Positions 8,244-14,860 of a DNA stretch of 21,752 nt are shown here, piece by piece (within the stretch, counting starts at the first letter, position 1; every line of letters starts with the position of its first letter). The stretch is taken from positions 1 to 21,752 of the forward strand of contig JBOIBL010000053.1 of the NCBI GenBank assembly GCA_050739495.1, written 5' to 3'. The stretch comes from DASSKW01 sp050739495 (lineage in GTDB: Bacteria; Pseudomonadota; Gammaproteobacteria; Natronospirales; REEB76). The notes under the pieces were generated by a model. That model was given only the letters and a program-made list of their open reading frames with translations. It was not told the origin of the DNA and did not search any database. The position numbers were made by a program, and so were the translations under genes.

Positions 8244-9683
8244 ATGTTGTGGGGCAGGGGTTCCGGTAAATCTACTTCAATCTGCATGATCGGGGTTGGA
8301 TTGGCGATCGGGTTTACCTTGTATGCAGGGGCTATCCAGGCATCCACGCTCTCGCTCGAACGGGCCATCAATCTGGCCTTGACGGAAAACCGGGAGTTGC
8401 TGCGCGCGGCAACCCTGCTGGATAAAAGTCAGGCCGACGTGGATGCGACCAATGCAGCGTTTGATACTCATGTGCAACCGCTGTTTTCGATGCAACGCAT
8501 CGGCGGCGAACAGATCAAGAACTACGGTGTCTCGGCATCCAGGGAATTTGAGACCGGCACCGCAATCAACGTCAGTGCCACACGTGGTGACACGCTGTTA
8601 CCAAACGGCGTAGTGGTCGTGCAGCCAGCAGTCAGTGTATCGATCTCGCAACCCCTGTTTCGTAATGCAGGTACGACTGTCAACGAAGCAACCGAACACT
8701 ACGCCGAAAGCGCAGCACAGACCGCGCGTCGCCAATACGCTCAGTTGCGCCAGAATCTGGTAATCGCGGTAGTAAACAGTTACACCGAGTTATTCCGGCT
8801 GCAACAGCAGGTAAAAGTGGATGAGTTGGCTTTACAGCATGCCACCGAGCTGGTCCGGCTGACGGGTGCCTATGAGCTGGTAGGGCGCTCGAAACGTCTC
8901 GACACCTTGCGCGCCGAATTTGACCACGATCAGGCTGAGGCGACACTGGATGCCGACCGGCAGCGGTTAACCTCGGCGCAAGCAGACTTCGCCGAACTCC
9001 TGGGCTATCCACCCACCTCGGTCTTCATCACCGAACCCGCCGGGTGGGCCGATTACAGTGGACTCGAGCTTGATGCAGCAGTACATGTGGCATTGAGCAA
9101 CCGCCTGGATTACGCACAGGCCTTGCAGGATTATGCCGACAGTGCCAACAGTCTTGCGGTGGCACAGAACCAATTGCTGCCGGAAGTCGATCTTACCGTG
9201 GGTTACCAACGCTTCAGTCAATCACCACTGCCGGGTAGCACGATTCCCGCTGGCGGTGGTGTGTTCGTCGGCGTTTCCGGCAGCGCCACTGCAGATGAAC
9301 CGCAAGCACGTGCCGCGGTACGCAAAAGTCTGGCGGATCGTGGCGCGGCATTGGACACCATTCATATCGTCGAAGCGCAGATTTCCCGGCAAGTGCAACA
9401 AGGCATCAGCGGTTACCAGCAGGCGCGCACTGAAAACGCGATCGCGGAACGAGCTGCTCACGGTGCAGAAGCCCGTTTACGTCTGGCCCGGGAGCTGTTC
9501 CACCTTGGGCGCGCCGACAGTTTTGCAGTATCGGATGCAGAACAGGCTTACGTCGTATCGCAGGCTACGCTGCTGAACGCAAACGCCGCCGTCACGCGTG
9601 CCGGATATCAACTCTCCGCCACGCTCGGCACCCTTCTGACTTCGCCTGATGATGTCCGGCCTGCTGCGGCGCAGCAACCATGA
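8244..9683 (+). CDS. TolC-like outer-membrane efflux protein
   Basis: Outer-membrane channel of a tripartite exporter. From the ATG at 8244 it has 479 residues, the usual TolC-family length. The chosen start has a GGGGGG ribosome-binding site about 7 bases upstream and gives a classical signal peptide (Arg/Lys N-region, hydrophobic core, likely cleavage after AIQA near residue 34). Mature sequence opens with LSLERAINLALTENRELL, the standard first helix of the family, and shows the two repeated helical halves (AVVNSYTELFRLQQQVKVDE; GYQQARTENAIAERAAHGAE) and AEQAYVVSQATLLNANAAVT near the end. It is gene 1 of 4, with its stop overlapping the next start as ATGA. Substrate unknown. Confidence 0.93.
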   Translation: MLWGRGSGKSTSICMIGVGLAIGFTLYAGAIQASTLSLERAINLALTENRELLRAATLLDKSQADVDATNAAFDTHVQPLFSMQRIGGEQIKNYGVSASREFETGTAINVSATRGDTLLPNGVVVVQPAVSVSISQPLFRNAGTTVNEATEHYAESAAQTARRQYAQLRQNLVIAVVNSYTELFRLQQQVKVDELALQHATELVRLTGAYELVGRSKRLDTLRAEFDHDQAEATLDADRQRLTSAQADFAELLGYPPTSVFITEPAGWADYSGLELDAAVHVALSNRLDYAQALQDYADSANSLAVAQNQLLPEVDLTVGYQRFSQSPLPGSTIPAGGGVFVGVSGSATADEPQARAAVRKSLADRGAALDTIHIVEAQISRQVQQGISGYQQARTENAIAERAAHGAEARLRLARELFHLGRADSFAVSDAEQAYVVSQATLLNANAAVTRAGYQLSATLGTLLTSPDDVRPAAAQQP

Positions 9684-10942
9684 GACGCCTTCGCGTCTGG
9701 TTGCCGGTATTCATCATCGCGGGAGTGCTCGGTATTTACCTGGCGCACCTCGATCATGGCCGGGCAGTGGTGGAACGTCCGGCCACGACCGCAACGGCCA
9801 TGCCGTCCGGGACGGCCGCGCAGTTAGTCACGATCACACGCGGCCCGCTTTCGGTATGGAGCGTCTATGACGGTCAGGTCGAGGCACGCGACACGATTTC
9901 GATCTCGTCACATCTCGGCGGCAGCGCGGTGATCGTCTATCTCGCCGCCGAAGGTGCCGATGTTAAACGCGGCGATGTGTTGGCAAGGTTCGACAACACC
10001 GATGTGGAACGTAACCTGGTACAGCTGAAGCAGGATGCTGCGACTGCAAAATCGACACTTGCAAGTCTCGAACATGCGGTATTACCGATCGAGCGTAACG
10101 ATATGGAACTGGATGTTCAGGATCAGAGCAACAAGGTCAAGCTCGAAGACAAGTTCATGCATGATTCGGAAGCGCTGGTCAAAGAAGGCCTGATGTCAGT
10201 GGAAGAACTGTCTCAGGAACGCATGGAAGCGGACAAGGAACATCGCAAACTCGCCGCCCTGCAATCCAAGCTGGACCTGACTATCCGTTACGAACAACCG
10301 TTGCGCATCCAGCAGGCGCGCGCCAAGTTGCTGGCTGCCGAAGAAGCACTCAGGATCGGCGAGCGGCAGCTCGCGAATTCGACCATCGTCGCTCCTGAAG
10401 CGGGCGTAGTGGAATATCACCCGCTTGCGGTCGGCGGTGAATATCGATCGGTTCACGTCGGCGATACCGTATTCCAGAACCAGACTTTCATGTCTTTGCC
10501 CAACCCTCACAGCCTGATCGTGCATTGCGAAGTGCCGGAATCCGAATTCGATCAGGTGCCGGTCAATGCGGACGTGATAATCCAACCCCTGTCACGGCCG
10601 GATCTGCGTTTTCAGGGGCGGGTGGAAAGTGTCGGTAGCATGGCGCGCAGTGTACCGGATCAACCAGGTTGGCAACGGTATTTCCAGACCCTGGTGAAAG
10701 TGCAAGACGGTGCCGCTGTCCTGAGGCCGGGGATGTCAGTCACGGCAACCGTGTTGTCCTATCACACGGATAATGCCGTGCTGTTGCCACGCCAGGCTGT
10801 GTACTGGGCGGACGGGGCACCTTACGTGATGGTGCAAGGCTTACTCGGTGCCGTGCGCCGCCCGGTCAAACTCGGACGTGCGAACCAGACCCGCTATGAA
10901 GTCCTCGAAGGTCTGAGTCCCGGTGATCAGGTCCGTCTGTGA
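9680..10942 (+). CDS. HlyD/MacA-type periplasmic adaptor (membrane fusion protein)
   Basis: Periplasmic adaptor linking the inner-membrane ABC transporter to the TolC-like channel. The 420 residues start with an inner-membrane anchor (RVWLPVFIIAGVLGIYLAHL, about 5-24). A first half-lipoyl segment follows (GQVEARDTISISSHLGGSAV ... GADVKRGDVLARFDN), then a long alpha-helical hairpin (about 110-230), the second lipoyl half (STIVAPEAGVVEYHPLAVGG near 235) and beta-barrel domains containing LRPGMSVTATVL and VLLPRQAVYW near the end. ATG 9680 overlaps the preceding stop by 4 bases, and its own stop overlaps the next start as TGATG, so all genes of the operon are probably translationally coupled. Confidence 0.92.
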   Translation: MRRLRVWLPVFIIAGVLGIYLAHLDHGRAVVERPATTATAMPSGTAAQLVTITRGPLSVWSVYDGQVEARDTISISSHLGGSAVIVYLAAEGADVKRGDVLARFDNTDVERNLVQLKQDAATAKSTLASLEHAVLPIERNDMELDVQDQSNKVKLEDKFMHDSEALVKEGLMSVEELSQERMEADKEHRKLAALQSKLDLTIRYEQPLRIQQARAKLLAAEEALRIGERQLANSTIVAPEAGVVEYHPLAVGGEYRSVHVGDTVFQNQTFMSLPNPHSLIVHCEVPESEFDQVPVNADVIIQPLSRPDLRFQGRVESVGSMARSVPDQPGWQRYFQTLVKVQDGAAVLRPGMSVTATVLSYHTDNAVLLPRQAVYWADGAPYVMVQGLLGAVRRPVKLGRANQTRYEVLEGLSPGDQVRL

Positions 10943-11631
10943 TGCGTGCGCCACCGCTGCTGGAACTCAACTCCGTAAACAAATGCTATCGCACACCTGC
11001 GGGCAACGTCGAAGCCTTGCATGCACTAGACCTTGCGATGCACGCTGGTGAGTTCGTAGCGGTTACCGGACCGTCCGGATCCGGCAAAAGCACCCTACTC
11101 AATCTCGCGACACTCCTCGATCGTCCGACCCGCGGCAGCATCCGTTTCGCAAACGTCGATACCGACAGCCTGTCCGAACAGGATCGTGGTGAACTGCGTA
11201 AACATTCCGTCAGCGTGATCTTCCAGAACTACCATCTGTTACCGGATCGGACCGTGCTGGAAAACGTATTGTTCAGATTCCGGTACATGGATACCCCGCT
11301 TTCCGAAGCGACCCTTGCCGCACACCGTGCCCTCGAACTGACCGGACTCACCGGACTTGCACAACGTCCGGCGCGATTGCTGTCCGGTGGCGAAATGCAG
11401 CGCACTGCAATCGCGCGTGCCGTGGCCGTACCATTGCGCCTGCTCGCAGCCGATGAACCCACCGGCAACCTGGACGCCGAATCGGCGACACAGGTGATGC
11501 GGTGCCTCGCCGAACTGAATCGCGGCGGCACTGCGATCCTGCTCGTCACACACGATCTTTCGCTACTCAGGCACACCAGTCGCCATATCGCTTTTCGGCA
11601 TGGCCAGATCGAACATGACCGTGCGCTTTGA
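10942..11631 (+). CDS. ABC transporter ATPase (MacB/LolD type)
   Basis: Cytoplasmic ATPase subunit of a MacB/LolD-type exporter, 229 residues. All motifs are intact, counted from ATG 10942: Walker A GPSGSGKST (43-51), Q-loop FQNYHLLPD (94-102), signature LSGGEMQR (148-154), Walker B LLAADEPTGNLD (167-178) and switch histidine in LLVTHD (H204). An in-frame GTG at 10939 would add one residue; the ATG is preferred because it forms the TGATG overlap with the previous stop. In MacB the ATPase is fused to the permease, while here it is a separate gene whose end overlaps the permease gene by 32 bp. The energy-coupling role is certain, the substrate is not. Confidence 0.94.
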   Translation: MRAPPLLELNSVNKCYRTPAGNVEALHALDLAMHAGEFVAVTGPSGSGKSTLLNLATLLDRPTRGSIRFANVDTDSLSEQDRGELRKHSVSVIFQNYHLLPDRTVLENVLFRFRYMDTPLSEATLAAHRALELTGLTGLAQRPARLLSGGEMQRTAIARAVAVPLRLLAADEPTGNLDAESATQVMRCLAELNRGGTAILLVTHDLSLLRHTSRHIAFRHGQIEHDRAL

Positions 11632-12820
11632 TCGCAGTTTATGGGCCGACGTGCTGGCGGGCCTGCGTTTGCGCGCCGGGCGCACACTGCTGGCTGCTGG
11701 TGCCATTGCACTTGGTGCCTGCGCCCTCACGGTATTGCTCGGCGCGATGTCCGGTTTGCAGTCGCATGCGGTCGCCCTGACGCGGGTATTGGGCAACAAC
11801 ACGATCGCACTGGTGGGGCCGGCGGCGGGTAACCGGGCGACGGATCGCCTGCAAACGGGTTACGCCAGCTTGCTGGCGGCCAATCTCCCGGGTATCAAGG
11901 TGAGCACCATGCGGACCGACGTCACCGAGACCACCGGCCATGATCGTCAGCTCATGCTCGTTTCCACGGATGAGAATCTTGCGTCTGTTCGCGGTTGGCA
12001 CATGGTGGCCGGACGTTTTATCGATACCGGTGATGTCATCTATCCGCAGCGAATCATGGTCATCACCCGTGCCCTGAGTGAAGCATGGAATTGGCATGTC
12101 GGCCAGGTCGCGAATATCCGCCAGATCCCGTTCGCTATTGTCGGCATCGTGGACACTCCGCCGGCAGGGCTTGAGGTGAGCGCGCTGGCGCCTGATGTAG
12201 TCGTCCATGACCTGAGTGCGTTCGTACCGAGAACCCTCGTCCCTGCCTGGGTCAACAGCAAATTCGCGCCATCCGATCAAGTGGATGCTATCTATATGCA
12301 TGTCCCGGACAGCCGGATGATCGCGGCAACGATATCCGGCGCCACCGACCGGTTAACAGAAGCAGGTGCGCCGCTCGAACATACGGCATGGGTGACGTCC
12401 GGCTCACTCACCGCAGGTCTGAACAGCTTACGGGACATGGTGGCGGCAGTTGCGGGAGGCGTGACCGTGCTCTCCATGATCCTCGGTGGTATCACCCTTA
12501 CCAGCCTGATGATCTCGAATGTCCAGGACCGGATCGCTGAAATCGGCCTGCGGCGGACATTCGGTGCGATGCCGTCGGACGTGGCGGCATTGTTTGTGGT
12601 CGAATCGTTGTTACTGACACTGACCGCCGCCAGTGCCGGGATGGTCTGCGCCGTTCTGTGGCTGCAATTTGGTCCGCGCCTGCCATTGCCGATAGAAATC
12701 AATGTTCTGACCCTGGCAGGACCCATGGCCATGGGCGGGCTGCTCGGGGCGCTGTCTGCCTGGTGGCCAGCACGTCTTGCTGCCGGTATCGAACCCGCCC
12801 AGGCATTACGTCAGGGATGA
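11600..12820 (+). CDS. MacB/FtsX-family ABC exporter permease
   Basis: Inner-membrane permease of the exporter, 406 residues, with the four-helix MacB/FtsX topology. One transmembrane helix sits near the N-terminus (TLLAAGAIALGACALTVLLG, about 33-52). A large periplasmic domain of about 215 residues follows, then three C-terminal helices (about 275-300, 330-355 and 370-395). The cytoplasmic loop carries RIAEIGLRRTFGAMPSDVA, the typical MacB coupling motif (EIGLRRAxGA), and the protein ends with the PAxxAAxIEPAQALR motif. Start ATG 11600 or the in-frame ATG 11615 are both possible; neither has a strong ribosome-binding site, which suggests coupling to the ATPase gene. Such transporters move peptides, lipoproteins or macrolides from the periplasm outward. 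Confidence 0.92.
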   Translation: MARSNMTVRFDRSLWADVLAGLRLRAGRTLLAAGAIALGACALTVLLGAMSGLQSHAVALTRVLGNNTIALVGPAAGNRATDRLQTGYASLLAANLPGIKVSTMRTDVTETTGHDRQLMLVSTDENLASVRGWHMVAGRFIDTGDVIYPQRIMVITRALSEAWNWHVGQVANIRQIPFAIVGIVDTPPAGLEVSALAPDVVVHDLSAFVPRTLVPAWVNSKFAPSDQVDAIYMHVPDSRMIAATISGATDRLTEAGAPLEHTAWVTSGSLTAGLNSLRDMVAAVAGGVTVLSMILGGITLTSLMISNVQDRIAEIGLRRTFGAMPSDVAALFVVESLLLTLTAASAGMVCAVLWLQFGPRLPLPIEINVLTLAGPMAMGGLLGALSAWWPARLAAGIEPAQALRQG

Positions 12821-12830
12821 GCAGACGGCA

Positions 12831-12858
12831 TTGTGAACAACGGCTTCTAAGCTATACT
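12831..12858 (+). promoter_or_regulatory. Sigma-70-type promoter for the Cys-rich exported protein
   Basis: TTGTGA (12831-12836), a 16-bp spacer and TATACT (12853-12858) fit a housekeeping promoter. It lies just after the permease stop and would start a leader of roughly 235 nt before the ATG at 13101. The leader contains several short repeats but no element I recognise. Confidence 0.55.
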
Positions 12859-13100
12859 CATATTTGTCATATTTTTTATTTACGTTAAGGGACAATATCT
12901 CCGGCAGCTACACTGACTTCCGGAATAAAGCGATATAAACGCACATTCATCGCTGCTGCATAGGGGTAGGGGATGGCGGCTGTTTCCACACAATGACTGG
13001 CGACTCGGGCATTGGCGTGTAATTCAGCATATCGGACTTTGACAAGGCGGTTACCTACAGTGTCACTGAATGGTGTCATTAAGCCGTTAAGAGGTGCGAT

Positions 13101-14009
13101 ATGAAAGCTTCAATCACTCGCGTGTGGTGGCGTGCAAGTCGTTTGTTCTCGATATTTTCCGTCGTATTTCCGGTGCTGCTTGCCTGGGCACCAAACGCAT
13201 TCCCCACTGATTTTGGTACAGCAACCTCGGCCGATGTCGGTCCTCCGAATTCCATCGTGGTGGATACGCTCTACTACCAGAGACAGTCCGGCTTCACGAA
13301 CCTGTCTTACCATGCGGGACAGGTGGTGCAATATCGGGTCCGTTATTACAACGAGAAAGGCATGCTTGTGCCTTGCAACCCCGGGAAAGGGCCACAAGTG
13401 CTGACTCACAATCCCGCGACCAGCAGGGTTATCAATCAGGCATCAGGTGCGCCTGCTGGTGGCGATGCCAGTGGTGTGGTGAATGTCGAGGTGTTTGCTG
13501 AAGGAGCCGGTTCCTTCGAGGTCTCATGTGGCACTTCCGTAAAACGGGTGCTGGTGAGCAGCGACGGTGAACCGCTGACCGCCAGCGAGCAGGCACAGAA
13601 CGACAAATTCGTGCAGGATGCCGGCCTGGCATCCAATGCCGCTCCACCACCGGGCCTTGCCAACTCCCCGCCCACGCAACCGCCGGTCTCCCCCGGCAAC
13701 GGTACTCCACCCCCTGCTGCTAATAGCGGCATGTCCGGATTGACGACGGCGGCGATTGTGGCGGGTGCAGCGCTGACCGTAGGTGTGATCGTGGCGGTTG
13801 CGGTCGCGGCTGGCGGTGGCAGCTCGAGTTCGGGCGGCAGTTGCCAGACCGGGTACAAACAATGCTCGCCACCAAATGCTTCGGTATGTTGTCCTAACAG
13901 CGCTACCATCTACTGCACTGACAGCCATACCTGCACCAACATGACGTCGGCCAACTTTGGAGACGTATGCAACAACGGTGGCAACCAGTCGGTAGCGGAC
14001 GGTTGCTGA
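13101..14009 (+). CDS. Exported protein with central membrane helix and 8-Cys C-terminal module
   Basis: Not a family I can name. The 302 residues fall into five parts: a signal peptide (about 1-34, basic N-region, hydrophobic core, NAFPT near the likely cut); a beta-rich domain of about 115 residues with two cysteines (SIVVDTLYYQRQSG onward); a Pro/Asn/Gly-rich linker (about 178-212); one hydrophobic helix (TTAAIVAGAALTVGVIVAVAVAA, about 215-237) followed by a Gly/Ser stretch; and a 55-residue tail with eight cysteines spaced C-x6-C-x7-CC-x7-C-x5-C-x11-C-x11-C. The tail has the CCP...YC...C layout seen in small disulfide-rich bacterial surface modules. AAGAGGTG 5 bases before the ATG is a good ribosome-binding site. 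It has its own promoter and ends at a strong terminator. It probably needs periplasmic disulfide formation. Confidence 0.8.
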   Translation: MKASITRVWWRASRLFSIFSVVFPVLLAWAPNAFPTDFGTATSADVGPPNSIVVDTLYYQRQSGFTNLSYHAGQVVQYRVRYYNEKGMLVPCNPGKGPQVLTHNPATSRVINQASGAPAGGDASGVVNVEVFAEGAGSFEVSCGTSVKRVLVSSDGEPLTASEQAQNDKFVQDAGLASNAAPPPGLANSPPTQPPVSPGNGTPPPAANSGMSGLTTAAIVAGAALTVGVIVAVAVAAGGGSSSSGGSCQTGYKQCSPPNASVCCPNSATIYCTDSHTCTNMTSANFGDVCNNGGNQSVADGC

Positions 14010-14027
14010 GATTCACCATAAGGTTCA

Positions 14028-14070
14028 GCCAAATAAATAACCCCGCTTAGTGCGGGGTTATTTATTTGGC
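14028..14070. terminator. Strong bidirectional intrinsic terminator
   Basis: A perfect 19-bp inverted repeat (14028-14046 with 14052-14070) has a 5-base loop. Its inner six pairs are CCCCGC/GCGGGG and its outer part is A/T-rich, so U-rich RNA emerges in either direction. It ends the Cys-rich gene on the plus strand and the tRNA on the minus strand. Its right arm includes the CCA of the tRNA. Confidence 0.9.
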
Positions 14071-14143
14071 GCGCCCGACAGGATTCGAACCTGTGACCTA
14101 CAGCGTCGGAGGCTGTCGCTCTATCCAGCTGAGCTACGGGCGC
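14067..14143 (-). tRNA. tRNA-Arg (anticodon CCG)
   Basis: A 77-nt tRNA with encoded CCA. On the minus strand: acceptor GCGCCCG pairs with CGGGCGC, D arm GCTC...GAGC, anticodon stem ACAGC/GCTGT around loop CTCCGAC (anticodon CCG, reads CGG), variable loop AGGTC, and T arm ACAGG-TTCGAAT-CCTGT. The discriminator base is G. All stems are perfect. The gene is single, with its own promoter candidate upstream and the palindromic terminator fused to its 3' end. Confidence 0.97.
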
Positions 14144-14159
14144 TTTTTCAAGGGGGCGT

Positions 14160-14190
14160 AGCATAACCGGGAAAGACCGGGAGCGTCCAA
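14160..14190 (-). promoter_or_regulatory. Candidate promoter for tRNA-Arg
   Basis: On the minus strand, TTGGAC (complement of 14185-14190) and TATGCT (complement of 14160-14165) are separated by 19 bp, followed by a GC-rich stretch before the tRNA. A GC-rich discriminator is typical of stringently controlled stable-RNA promoters. The spacer is longer than ideal. Confidence 0.4.
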
Positions 14191-14197
14191 CCCGGCG

Positions 14198-14227
14198 TTT
14201 CCTTGGGCAAGCGGCAAGCTATATAAT
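14198..14227 (+). promoter_or_regulatory. Candidate promoter for cytochrome c5 gene
   Basis: A perfect -10 box TATAAT (14222-14227) lies 60 bp before the GTG start. The best -35 candidates (TTTCCT/TTCCTT, 14198-14204) are weak, so an activator may help. Confidence 0.5.
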
Positions 14228-14286
14228 GCCGCCCCTACCTGGTGCGCTACGGCGCGCTGTAACCGAACGACCGACAGGGGCTCGCC

Positions 14287-14811
14287 GTGGAACACGGGAA
14301 AAATCATCACGACCAGCATTTCTTTGACACCTTTCTGTTGGTGATCGGCGTCCTGGCAGCCATTGCCATCACCGCCTATTGGATCGCGGACGACATCGCA
14401 CAAGCCACGCCCGGCGCCTACGATCGGGGCGGGGCGGTGCAGGAGAAGTTGATCGACCAGCGCCTGGCACCAATCGGTGATGTGCAGATTGCCGGTAACG
14501 CTGCCACCCAGATGGCCGTGGCCAAACCCGCCGCTGCGGCTGGTCCGCCTAAATCAGGTAAGGAAATCTGGGAAGGCACCTGTTCGGCCTGCCACAGCAC
14601 CGGCGTACTCGGCGCACCGAAGATCGGCAACAAGGCCGAATGGGGGCCGCGCCTGACCCAGGGTCTCAAGACCCTGGAAGACCACGCGCTGCACGGCATC
14701 AGACAGATGCCGGCCAAGGGCAACAATCCCGCGCTGAGTGATGCCGAAGTGATCAGGGCCATGGAATACATGATCGGCCAGAGCGGCGGACAGAAACTCA
14801 TCAAGCACTGA
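14287..14811 (+). CDS. Membrane-anchored cytochrome c5-family protein
   Basis: A mono-heme c-type cytochrome for periplasmic electron transfer, 174 residues. A short His-rich N-terminus (MEHGKNHHDQHFF) is followed by one uncleaved membrane helix (about 14-33), an Ala/Pro-rich linker (about 70-90), then a class I cytochrome domain. The domain has heme attachment motif CSACH (99-103) and a likely methionine ligand at M141 in RQMPAKGNN, the usual c5 pattern. The start is GTG (14287), with AGGGG just upstream; no ATG gives the membrane anchor. It stands alone and ends with its own terminator, convergent with rep. Its partner could be a terminal oxidase; the sequence does not tell which. Confidence 0.92.
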   Translation: MEHGKNHHDQHFFDTFLLVIGVLAAIAITAYWIADDIAQATPGAYDRGGAVQEKLIDQRLAPIGDVQIAGNAATQMAVAKPAAAAGPPKSGKEIWEGTCSACHSTGVLGAPKIGNKAEWGPRLTQGLKTLEDHALHGIRQMPAKGNNPALSDAEVIRAMEYMIGQSGGQKLIKH

Positions 14812-14837
14812 GAAATTCTGTTCACCTGCCGATTCCG

Positions 14838-14859
14838 GAAGCCGCCTCAGGGCGGCTTC
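14838..14859 (+). terminator. Intrinsic terminator after cytochrome c5 gene
   Basis: GAAGCCGCC (14838-14846) pairs with GGCGGCTTC (14851-14859) over a TCAG loop, followed by TTCATT. It sits between the convergent cytochrome and rep genes. The minus-strand side lacks a T-run, so it probably serves the cytochrome gene best. Confidence 0.75.
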
Positions 14860-14860
14860 T

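Noticed and set aside
13038..13066. A perfect TTGACA hexamer as a second promoter for the Cys-rich gene
   Set aside because: No acceptable -10 box lies 16-18 bp downstream (GTCACT or TCACTG only).
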